Below, in pieces: positions 18,201 to 23,950 of a stretch of DNA of 29,463 bases. Origin of the DNA: a virus. Each line of letters starts with the position of its first letter. Positions within the stretch are counted from its first letter, which is position 1. The stretch is from the IMG/VR virus record IMGVR_UViG_3300042353_000895, positions 1 through 29,463 of that record, one strand, 5' to 3'. The notes beneath the pieces are model-generated. The model was not told where the DNA came from and searched no databases. It was given only the letters and a program-made list of their open reading frames with translations. A program made the translations under genes and the position numbers.

Positions 18201-18490
18201 CAGTTATTCAAAAAGCAGAAATAGAAATGTTAAGCAATGGTGTTCCTCCTCTAATTATTGAGAAAGCAATGTCCGCTTGGAAGAAAGACAATCCCCCTTC
18301 TGAAGATAGTGTATTAAGAGAAATAAAAAGCGATCCTACAGATTATTTGCCTAACTTATGGCAAATGCAGATTGGAGTCCCAAAAGCCTCAACAAAACCA
18401 ACAAGCTCCTCAAATAGCTCCAGCGTTGAACAAGAAAAAGCGGCGCTCATAGCAGACAATGCAAGAATGAGAACAAGGCTTGGAAAATGA
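15245..18490 (+). CDS. Large putative internal virion protein with SR-rich region
   Basis: 1081 aa, ATG at 15245 overlapping the end of the previous gene by 8 bases. The N-terminal 120 residues are helical and charged. An Arg/Ser-rich low-complexity region follows (SDRGRSRTRRSRS, RRRSLSPAESVRSMGSD). The middle part (YMDPFMENVLDRLKKRSLRDF, MNRNLGMSGGLNAGRKTLM) is typical of a phage family with a Y-M-x-P-x-x-x-x-V-L start, a glycine/arginine turn and long helices, found among ejection-type proteins. A GGRIKRAGGG motif near 17140 echoes the previous protein. A perfect 28-residue repeat lies near 17639-17806. The C-terminus ends in a short coiled coil (EQEKAALIADNARMRTRLGK). No lytic transglycosylase motif is seen. 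Confidence 0.55.
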   Translation: MPRGIDSVESRLELELAKARRSLRLNNPEHPNRAKYARIIKGINQKLSSIQSIKKMATPGAVDYGPLVKEKFEARAKSLKVPIDSLMQAYAAKYGVDWKERNLDNFVLDEDVIQALQPYEIDVMKPTSDRGRSRTRRSRSAAAYLPTEATRDFESGSGVGAPASRRGVMFTDEGGSGGVSAAAPRRRSLSPAESVRSMGSDAESVGSMASDTSEENIGRLRRREAAENASVERSRANLISRGVDKDSFAQHFEKVGRAQSLGAQKRGLIESRATNRILTETNRQRRQYADAARSSFAKRKALAERDTFLPGYAHTEAGKPTWHSGPRGLQRHNIEETIALASLPYEPFPRAKVVNPNALQVQVRELAGLEIGREGANISEYTAARDKLEKASASTGYETEAASMQGAKAPSTEGIKSYMDPFMENVLDRLKKRSLRDFNEKLVPHMNRNLGMSGGLNAGRKTLMQQGYRDLQESWDDQEAKLSSQGYGQALGASSADKERLMNASRFSGGLYEAGRQRQEQAARNLHDMTIAEQGRRHGQITAISIIGQQDQAMAQAARDSEVAEHDAERKHALSMASVKSAVLNNAQLPTHATQSIQTPPTVTQSPLTTMGNIMGTLAMAKSGRTPTVVYKGGRIKRAGGGLMPNMDPMAQQAPEQEQQEVDPLMRGASNARRMLDKYRTRMTKTADKLDSPGSDPMYSMLGRMFAEAAASKNPYPLQALGEGMPKAMDAYEAQDTENQNREIRANAIHKSIVDTYMIEEETRTKRALEKEEMALKKLGANSTAGVHAAHARYYDTLAAQTASETPRTITVGASSSGTGNPVESTAAKTASETPRTIAVGASSSGTGNPVESTETIQVMPITKDRRERIDALKDSLEQSEQGLQVANKMHKTAKEGSLGYTGPGGTVLNAHAATGLGTKGNIAKHTNFFKDTKNLALHKMKSMREIRMNMMLERMVSQTKPEENDSIESILMNTADHIDFFKRASVIQKAEIEMLSNGVPPLIIEKAMSAWKKDNPPSEDSVLREIKSDPTDYLPNLWQMQIGVPKASTKPTSSSNSSSVEQEKAALIADNARMRTRLGK
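15818..15877 (+). repeat. 30-bp tandem duplication in SR-rich region
   Basis: Two units at 15818-15847 and 15848-15877 differ at few bases and encode AESVRSMGSD and AESVGSMASD. Confidence 0.8.
17639..17806 (+). repeat. Two 84-bp (28-aa) tandem repeats
   Basis: Units at 17639-17722 and 17723-17806 are nearly identical in DNA; the encoded segment TASETPRTITVGASSSGTGN continues with PVEST. Only one residue in the main segment differs (T to A), which points to a very recent duplication. Confidence 0.9.
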
Positions 18491-20742
18491 ATGAAGATCC
18501 AGAGCTATTAGCATTAAGAGAAGAAAATGCTAGATTGCGTGTTGAAGAAGCACGTTTAAACGCTAATAATTCTGGAGATCCAGAATTATTGGCGTTAAAA
18601 GAAGAAAACGATAAACTTCGTATGGAAGGGGATTCAGATCCAACTCTAAGAGATGAAATAAAGAAAGCAAAGTGGGGTGCGCATGATGAAGATTTCATAT
18701 CAAAACTAGGGCGAACAGGTGCTCGTAAGCTTAGGGATATACCTATTGGCTTAGCTAAAACTGTTGATTTTTTTTCAACCCCAAGTCGGGTAATAGATAG
18801 GTATAAGAATAATGGAATCCCTGATAGGATTTCGGGTATCGGTAGGCTTGCACCAAATATAGAAAGAATTGCAGATAGATTAGATCCAGAAGGATATTCA
18901 AAACCTCAAAATCGTAAGGAAAGTACAGGATCCGAAATTTTTCAAACTGTTGCTGGTCTTTCCCCACAACGTGCAGTTGGACGTGGTTTGTTTAAATTAG
19001 GTGCTAATTTTACAGGGAGAACTGCTAAAGCTGTTAAAGGAACTGGTAATTTTTTGTCTGGCGGAACGGAGTTAAGTCTTACTAATATAGGTGCTACTGG
19101 AGCTGGAATCATAGCCCGTGAGAAATCTTTAGAAAACAACCCAGGTAGTTATGGAAATGCTTTATTTGCAGAATTAGCAGCCAATATGGGTACGAGAAGT
19201 CTATCATCATTAACAAAAGCAGAGCTTGCTAAATATGTTGCAAATAAAATTAAATTTAACCCAGGAAAAGCTAAAGATTTTGCAGATATAAATATGCCCG
19301 CTGCTTTAGATAATTTATCAGATAGTGAGCTTTTAAAGTTATTAGGAATAGGGGCCAGGAAAGCACCATTTGCAGGAGATTCACTTGATAATATAAAAAA
19401 TGCTCAAAGGAAACGAGCTGTTGAAATTCTAGGACAAAATGTTGATCCACATCTATTGACACAAGGCCATGGGGGGCAATTGGTTGGAGAGGCAGCAAAG
19501 AATAATATGGATAAATATACAGAAACATCCAAAAAATTATATGGTATTGTAGAGGATATAGCAGAAAAACATGCTGTATCCCGAACAACAAGCTATTCAT
19601 CCAAAGATGGCAGCATACCCTTAAAAACACCATCAACTAATAAATTTTTAGGCAACTTATGGAGGAAAAGTACTTCAAGTTGGGGATCTAAAGATTTATT
19701 TAAAGAAAGTGCAATCGGACAGGCAGCTAACGATTTTGAAAAATTACACTATGATTTAAATGGATATCCTAAAAGCGTATCATATGAAGAGTTATCCAAG
19801 TTTATGGAGTCCTGGAATAAAAAAATAAAAACTTTTGGAGCGCATGGGGACACAATACAAGGGCCTATGAAGGAATTATATGGCCATATAAAACAAGATA
19901 TAGGAAATTATTTTAAAAACATTGGGCCAGAAGCAGAACAAGCATGGAGAGCAGCGAACAAGCATTCTGCTAATTTTCTGAAACAAGAAAAAAAGATTTA
20001 TAACCCCATTAAAGAACTCATAGATCAAAAGGAGTTAGTATCAGCATTTAATTTTGTTGAGCCAACGGATAGCAGCGTAAAAAAAGCAGTTTATACCATG
20101 CATCATCTTGGACAAAAAGCACCGGAATATTTTAGAACTATTATCAATAAATGGGGACAAACAGATAAAAATACTTTTGATCCTATGCTGGCTATTAATA
20201 AATATAATTCTTTGGATAAAACATTACAACATAAGCTTTTAAATGCAGCTGGTTACACAAATACCGAAAAAAGCATATTTCAAAAAAATATAAAAGCTTT
20301 ATCTCATATGGACAGTACGCTAGCTGATACTGGATCCTCCGCTGCTCAAGGATTAAAACAAACTATTTCCAAATGGGCTAAATTGGGTGTGGCTGGTGGG
20401 GTTCCTGCTGGTGGTGCAAGTTATTTACTTCACTCACCTACGCCATTAGTAGTAGTGCCTATCATTTATGTGGCAGCCGTAAAAATAACTTCAAAGGGAT
20501 TTTCAAGTCCAATGTTCCAAAATTGGCTTAACAAAGGGCTTACTGCCAGCTCCGATAAAATGGTCCCAAAATGGTTGGAATATGGTCTTAAAATACCAGG
20601 CATTCCTAAGTCTGTTAAAGAAGAGATGAAAGAAGTTTATAGCAATATTCTTAAATCTGAAAAAGCATATGATACGGGAAATACCAGTAAAGCTATTTTG
20701 GCGTCAGTGCAGGGAAGAATGAGTAGATTAGAAGATAAATAG
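18487..20742 (+). CDS. Putative ejection protein with N-terminal coiled coil
   Basis: 751 aa; the ATG at 18487 overlaps the previous TGA (ATGA), so translation is probably coupled. Residues 4-18 and 31-45 are a duplicated leucine-zipper-like segment (DPELLALREENARLR / DPELLALKEENDKLR). The rest is mostly helical, with a central region (NIGPEAEQAWRAANKHSANF) like those of large phage DNA-ejection proteins and a C-terminal hydrophobic stretch (GGASYLLHSP, PLVVVPIIYVAAVKI) that could contact membrane. It is the last gene of the rightward virion operon, the usual place of the third internal protein. No peptidase or muramidase motif was recognised. Confidence 0.55.
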   Translation: MNEDPELLALREENARLRVEEARLNANNSGDPELLALKEENDKLRMEGDSDPTLRDEIKKAKWGAHDEDFISKLGRTGARKLRDIPIGLAKTVDFFSTPSRVIDRYKNNGIPDRISGIGRLAPNIERIADRLDPEGYSKPQNRKESTGSEIFQTVAGLSPQRAVGRGLFKLGANFTGRTAKAVKGTGNFLSGGTELSLTNIGATGAGIIAREKSLENNPGSYGNALFAELAANMGTRSLSSLTKAELAKYVANKIKFNPGKAKDFADINMPAALDNLSDSELLKLLGIGARKAPFAGDSLDNIKNAQRKRAVEILGQNVDPHLLTQGHGGQLVGEAAKNNMDKYTETSKKLYGIVEDIAEKHAVSRTTSYSSKDGSIPLKTPSTNKFLGNLWRKSTSSWGSKDLFKESAIGQAANDFEKLHYDLNGYPKSVSYEELSKFMESWNKKIKTFGAHGDTIQGPMKELYGHIKQDIGNYFKNIGPEAEQAWRAANKHSANFLKQEKKIYNPIKELIDQKELVSAFNFVEPTDSSVKKAVYTMHHLGQKAPEYFRTIINKWGQTDKNTFDPMLAINKYNSLDKTLQHKLLNAAGYTNTEKSIFQKNIKALSHMDSTLADTGSSAAQGLKQTISKWAKLGVAGGVPAGGASYLLHSPTPLVVVPIIYVAAVKITSKGFSSPMFQNWLNKGLTASSDKMVPKWLEYGLKIPGIPKSVKEEMKEVYSNILKSEKAYDTGNTSKAILASVQGRMSRLEDK

Positions 20743-20805
20743 TTATTTATTTTATAGATAATCCCTAAGCATAAAATCCTTGTATGAGATTCTTCCCAAA
20801 AGTAA

Positions 20806-21081
20806 TTAAGACGAAAATACAATGCAGAGAACGGTTCCCGTAAATGTAAGAACAGCGGTCGCGAATGTGCATACAAATAATGAAAGACACTCAGTTGACC
20901 TTTCAATCCTTTGCCTCTGCTGTAATTGCTGAAGCAGGTGCGTACTATCTTGGTTATCTAAAAATATAGGTATTGTTTTATTTGAAAAAGCCGAATGTAC
21001 TTGGAAAGATTCTTCTGCTAAGTTTGCAGCTTGTAAGTTAGCACCCATAGCAATAGATAATATAATAATTTTTTTAATCAT
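20806..21081 (-). CDS. Small secreted/membrane protein, 91 aa
   Basis: ATG at 21081 (minus) with AGGAT about 5 bases upstream. The N-terminus MIKKIIILSIAMGANLQAAN is a signal peptide with a likely cleavage after LQA. A Gln-rich helical stretch (STHLLQQLQQRQRIERS) follows, then a C-terminal hydrophobic segment (LSLFVCTFATAVLTFTGTVL) of membrane-spanning length. It is the last gene of a leftward operon that meets the virion operon tail to tail. The layout of a signal peptide, a coil and a transmembrane end might suit a spanin-like, exclusion or host-envelope protein, but no family is recognised. Confidence 0.6.
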   Translation of the reverse strand: MIKKIIILSIAMGANLQAANLAEESFQVHSAFSNKTIPIFLDNQDSTHLLQQLQQRQRIERSTECLSLFVCTFATAVLTFTGTVLCIVFSS

Positions 21082-21114
21082 TTTAATCCTAATAAGTTTC
21101 AGCCATAAAATTAC

Positions 21115-21540
21115 TTAGAAACTATTCATATAACTAGTCTCTGCATCATCATATTCCCACTTACCATTATTCATATGGTAACAACGGTGTACAGAGGCGC
21201 GCTCTATGTCTTCTTCTGGCGACCATGATAATAAATTAGAAGCCTTATGTCCAGAAAATTTATTTTTCTTCTCTAATTCCTTTGCTTCTATTTTGGACAA
21301 TTCGGTCTTAGCGCGTCTTTTATCGAGAATATAGATAGCATATTCTTTTTCCTTACCAAACATATAATGGATATGCTCTTCCAGTACAAAAATAGGCATA
21401 TTGTTGAGCTGTTCTTGATCTTGAACTGAAAGATCTGTATTGTCTTTTTCGTAGACAATCTCTAAGTGTCTCACTGGCTTCTGGTTGGTTTTCTTTTCGA
21501 GAGTGTTCCAACCAGCTGCCTTTTTGTTTAAGGCCTTCAT
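21115..21540 (-). CDS. Hypothetical protein, 141 aa
   Basis: ATG at 21540 (minus) with GGAG closely upstream, one base after the stop of the 25-aa frame. It is hydrophilic and charged, with a Lys/Glu-rich helix (ELSKIEAKELEKKNKF) and a C-terminal part with HRCYHMNNGKWEYDDAE. No signal peptide or membrane segment. No family recognised. It is the fifth gene of the leftward operon. Confidence 0.6.
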   Translation of the reverse strand: MKALNKKAAGWNTLEKKTNQKPVRHLEIVYEKDNTDLSVQDQEQLNNMPIFVLEEHIHYMFGKEKEYAIYILDKRRAKTELSKIEAKELEKKNKFSGHKASNLLSWSPEEDIERASVHRCYHMNNGKWEYDDAETSYMNSF

Positions 21541-21541
21541 T

Positions 21542-21619
21542 TTAATCTCCTATAATTTCATAACCCTTAATTTCTGCATTAATTATCCAATCCCATTCTG
21601 GATTTGTATAATATTCCAT
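21542..21619 (-). CDS. Micro-ORF, 25 aa
   Basis: A frame from ATG at 21619 to TAA at 21542-21544 encodes MEYYTNPEWDWIINAEIKGY then EIIGD. It starts three bases after the stop of the upstream gene, has GAGGG about 7 bases upstream, and ends one base before the next ATG, so it exactly fills the gap between two operon genes. Its end carries the ribosome site for the next gene, so it could be a coupling leader as much as a functional peptide. Confidence 0.4.
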   Translation of the reverse strand: MEYYTNPEWDWIINAEIKGYEIIGD

Positions 21620-21622
21620 GCC

Positions 21623-21922
21623 TTAACCCTCTACGTGTAAGATTACGTTTAGTTTAGTTAAGATTTTCGCATATGACTTATTCATGGCCACTTTTGTCCA
21701 TTGGTTTGGAATATAAATAACGAACCAACCGCTTCTTAAGAATACCGCCCTGCCTTTGAACCAGGATGTGTATGCTGCCCAACCAACGCTATCCATAAGA
21801 TTAATTTGGAAACGTTTTACATCTTCATTTTCATTAGAAGATTCAATCTCCGCTTTTAGCTTTTCATATTTTTTAATATCTTTAGCTGTTGCAGGTTTTT
21901 CTTTTTTGTATGCTAAGCTCAT
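21623..21922 (-). CDS. Small protein resembling the DnaA N-terminal domain, 99 aa
   Basis: The chosen start is ATG at 21922, which overlaps the previous stop as ATGA and has AGGAAG just upstream; an in-frame ATG at 21952 lies inside the previous gene without a ribosome site. The N-terminal 40 residues are charged helix. The C-terminal 60 (MDSVGWAAYTSWFKGRAVFL, a Gly-Trp-Phe-Val-Ile strand, PNQWTKVAMNKSYAKILTKL) follow the pattern of DnaA domain I: Gly-x-x-x-Tyr-x-x-Trp, an edge strand, a Pro-Asn-x-Trp/Phe turn and a final helix. In DnaA that domain binds helicase and regulators. A stand-alone copy might modulate replication; this is inference. Confidence 0.55.
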   Translation of the reverse strand: MSLAYKKEKPATAKDIKKYEKLKAEIESSNENEDVKRFQINLMDSVGWAAYTSWFKGRAVFLRSGWFVIYIPNQWTKVAMNKSYAKILTKLNVILHVEG

Positions 21923-22482
21923 AACTTCCTCTTCTTTTTCATATTCATACAAAAGACCGTTAAAGCCCCTAGGATGAAGTGAAATATGTTTAGGGCTACA
22001 TATCTTGACTCTGTCTCATCACTACACATCTGTGCTAAATTTATGAAGAATGAGATGAATAGAAATAGCCCCCCTAATACGGATTTATTAGTTATAATTT
22101 TTTGAAGTAGAAGTTTATTGGGATTTATAAGGTTTAATTCAATTTCAGCATCTTCAAATAATTTTCTATAATTTAAGAAACACCAGAATGATTTTTCGCA
22201 GTCAGAGTGGAGTTGTAGGGTTGGAAGCTCAAATATAGATAAACTTAAAGCCTCTAGTCCGTCTTGGTGAGACATTCTCTCGATACGTATAAAGTCTTTA
22301 ATCACAGAAGATTTTTTTTCTGGTGAAATTCTTTCTTCCAGCATTTTATTTATTTCTACCCTTAATAGGGGGTAGCTTAGGTCCCATTTAACAAATCTAT
22401 GGCATATTCTTTTTTTGTCCAGATATTTCTTAATTAGATCTATTGGAACGCATCGTACAATAGGATCAATGATTTCAAGCAT
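21919..22482 (-). CDS. Membrane protein with two C-terminal membrane segments
   Basis: Start chosen at ATG 22482 (minus), with CAGGGA 8 bases upstream like other genes here, giving 187 aa; an alternative ATG at 22548 would give 209 aa, overlap the 57-aa gene by 11 bases and lacks a ribosome site. The N-terminal 110 residues are soluble and charged (PIDLIKKYLDKKRICHRFVK). Near the C-terminus are two hydrophobic segments (SVLGGLFLFISFFINLAQMC and ALNIFHFILGALTVFCMNM) separated by about 10 polar residues, and a basic end (KKKRKL). This predicts an inner-membrane hairpin with a cytoplasmic head. Exclusion or holin-like roles are possible; no family recognised. Confidence 0.6.
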   Translation of the reverse strand: MLEIIDPIVRCVPIDLIKKYLDKKRICHRFVKWDLSYPLLRVEINKMLEERISPEKKSSVIKDFIRIERMSHQDGLEALSLSIFELPTLQLHSDCEKSFWCFLNYRKLFEDAEIELNLINPNKLLLQKIITNKSVLGGLFLFISFFINLAQMCSDETESRYVALNIFHFILGALTVFCMNMKKKRKL

Positions 22483-22537
22483 TATAAAATTCCCTGTATG
22501 TTTTTTATTTAAAGTATGCGCTTTTTTTGAAAAAATA

Positions 22538-22711
22538 TCAATGGACATTGGATTTATCTTTTAAATATTTAAGGCCATCTAATGCTTTAGATGTTAAATC
22601 TATCTTATATTTTAGGTCTTGTAGATGATCCCGTATAAATAATAGTTGGGCATCATTAAGCTGCATTAAATCCTTGGATTTTGTTTTCATAATCTCATGT
22701 ATTAAGTTCAT
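22538..22711 (-). CDS. Small helical protein, 57 aa, first gene of leftward operon
   Basis: ATG at 22711 (minus) with AGGGAG 8 bases upstream and TGA at 22538-22540. The product (starts MNLIHEIMKTKSKDLMQLND, ends LKYLKDKSNVH) is Lys/Leu/Asp-rich, likely all helical, possibly a coiled coil. The strong ribosome site and the lead position in the operon, about 150 bases from a divergent rightward gene, support it. Function unknown. Confidence 0.5.
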   Translation of the reverse strand: MNLIHEIMKTKSKDLMQLNDAQLLFIRDHLQDLKYKIDLTSKALDGLKYLKDKSNVH

Positions 22712-22745
22712 ATATTCAACTCCCTGTTGGTTAAACTATTATTTA

Positions 22746-22774
22746 AGGTTATCATTAAAAAAGATATTAGTCAA
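22746..22774 (-). promoter_or_regulatory. Possible leftward promoter
   Basis: On the minus strand TTGACT (22774-22769) is followed after 17 bases by TAACCT (22751-22746), about 35 bases ahead of the 57-aa gene. The -35 box is good, the -10 weak. Confidence 0.25.
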
Positions 22775-22799
22775 TGACATTCTCGTTTAATAATATATG

Positions 22800-22828
22800 T
22801 TGAAATAGTATTCATATTGCAGTATGTT
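22800..22828 (+). promoter_or_regulatory. Possible rightward promoter overlapping an apparent ATG
   Basis: TTGAAA (22800-22805), 17-base spacer, TATGTT (22823-22828). The -10 box covers the ATG at 22824, so a transcript from here would start after that ATG and favour the TTG start at 22863. Confidence 0.35.
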
Positions 22829-22862
22829 AAGAAAATATTATCAACAAACAACGGAGAATATT

Positions 22863-23162
22863 TTGGCATATTATGAATTTAAGTTTTGCCCAGCCTATAT
22901 TAGCATAACAAAAACACTGCATCAGGCGGTGTTGCTTTCTTATCTTGTGGCATTACACAAAACAAAAGATTCTAAAGAATTTGCGTACATGGATGAAGTT
23001 TTCATAAAATACTTAAATTTTAAAATTGGAGTTTTAACGCATTCCAAGAAATCTTTAAAATACCTTGGGTTTATTAATGTTAGAATAGCCGGAAAACCCG
23101 CTAGATGCCATTACACCATCAACATGGATAAAATTAACCAAGCTTTGGAAGAAATGAAGTGA
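22863..23162 (+). CDS. Winged-helix-like replication/regulatory protein, ~99 aa
   Basis: The preferred start is TTG at 22863, with CGGAG about 7 bases upstream; the in-frame ATG at 22824 (112 aa) has no ribosome site and lies in a candidate -10 box. The order of helices and a beta wing (KTLHQAVLLSYLVALHKTKD, EVFIKYLNFKIGVLTHSKKS, LKYLGFINVRIAGKPARCHY then TIN) follows the winged-helix domain of many phage replication or regulatory proteins, in which a recognition helix is followed by GFI and a G-x-P-A-R-x-H-Y wing. It opens the rightward early operon leading to the replication initiator. It may bind DNA near the origin; no partner is shown. Confidence 0.55.
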   Translation: MAYYEFKFCPAYISITKTLHQAVLLSYLVALHKTKDSKEFAYMDEVFIKYLNFKIGVLTHSKKSLKYLGFINVRIAGKPARCHYTINMDKINQALEEMK

Positions 23163-23398
23163 TAAAATTTAAAAGTAAAACTCTAAATGAGGTAGGGGAC
23201 AATGTTCTTAGATCTTATTTAGACGGAAATAAAAATAGTGGTTTTCTTGATTCAGATGAAATGAGATGTACATGTGTAGCAGAGGCGGCAGAGGAATTAA
23301 TGAAATCTGATGAAGTTGTATTTGTTTTTTTGTGTGAATTACTAAAAGAAATGCTCGATAGCCATATGGACAACACACAAAACAAAACGGTGAATTAG
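23159..23398 (+). CDS. Hypothetical acidic protein, 79 aa
   Basis: GTG start at 23159 overlapping the previous TGA by 3 bases, with GGAAG about 9 bases upstream. The protein is acidic and helical (EMRCTCVAEAAEELMKSDEV, FLCELLKEMLDSHMD), containing three cysteines. It ends just before the ribosome site of the next gene. No family recognised; early phage gene by position. Confidence 0.5.
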   Translation: MIKFKSKTLNEVGDNVLRSYLDGNKNSGFLDSDEMRCTCVAEAAEELMKSDEVVFVFLCELLKEMLDSHMDNTQNKTVN

Positions 23399-23407
23399 GA
23401 GAAGAGA

Positions 23408-23755
23408 ATGAACAATGATAAATACAAACATCACGTATTTTTAGATGACCAGAATTTTACCAGAGTGGCTGTAAATCACTTAGAGGAATTCAAGGGGTTT
23501 CTTGATAAAACTATTGGTAAGGAATACTTAGGTTATCGCTTTGGGAAAGATTTACATTTTAAATGCGATAGTGATAAGGATAAAGTGCTTGGAGTTCTTT
23601 ATAATAGAAAACAAGAACCAGAATCGGTTGTATGTTTTATAACAGAAGAAGCCGGAGAAAAGGTAACCCTTATCGAAAACAACATTCTTATTAAGTTTAT
23701 AAAATATAGAAGCATGAAAACTGAAACGCCTTCTAAAAATGATTGCAAAAGTTAA
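23408..23755 (+). CDS. Hypothetical early protein, 115 aa
   Basis: ATG at 23408 with AGGAGAAGAG directly upstream. Soluble, charged protein (YKHHVFLDDQNFTRVAVNHL, GKEYLGYRFGKDLHFKCDSD, SVVCFITEEAGEKVTLIENN). No signal peptide, membrane segment or known motif. Third gene of the short early operon; a hairpin follows its stop at 23774-23803, so the operon may end here. Confidence 0.5.
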   Translation: MNNDKYKHHVFLDDQNFTRVAVNHLEEFKGFLDKTIGKEYLGYRFGKDLHFKCDSDKDKVLGVLYNRKQEPESVVCFITEEAGEKVTLIENNILIKFIKYRSMKTETPSKNDCKS

Positions 23756-23773
23756 AAAGGAAGCGTAGAAATA

Positions 23774-23803
23774 AAAAGACCTCGGAATGAACCAAGGTCT
23801 TTT
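23774..23803 (+). terminator. Terminator-like hairpin after early operon
   Basis: AAAAGACCT (23774-23782) pairs with AGGTCTTTT (23795-23803) around a 12-base loop with an extra G-G/C-C pair. A/T-rich flanks on both sides allow a bidirectional terminator. It lies 19 bases after the 115-aa gene. Confidence 0.55.
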
Positions 23804-23843
23804 AAAAAAACATCCATCCGGCGAAGTTTGGATCTTAAAGGGT

Positions 23844-23925
23844 TCCTGTTAAGGAGCCTTAAATATAAGTGCAATATAACATATAAAATAAAGATTGCAA
23901 CTATAAATTAAGATTCTTAACAGGA
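23844..23925. promoter_or_regulatory. 82-bp nested dyad in leader of replication gene
   Basis: Outer arms TCCTGTTAAG (23844-23853) and CTTAACAGGA (23916-23925) are exact reverse complements. Inner arms TGCAAT (23870-23875) and ATTGCA (23894-23899) are too, and the gaps between outer and inner arms are 16 bases on each side with partial complementarity. The element could form a long RNA hairpin or cruciform ahead of the initiator ATG at 23951. Confidence 0.55.
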
Positions 23926-23950
23926 TATGGAACACAAAAAGGAGAATTAA

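Noticed and set aside
20806-21081. Holin or spanin assignment for the 91-aa protein
   Set aside because: A signal peptide and a C-terminal membrane segment fit loosely, but no endolysin gene is nearby and no lipobox or typical holin layout is seen.
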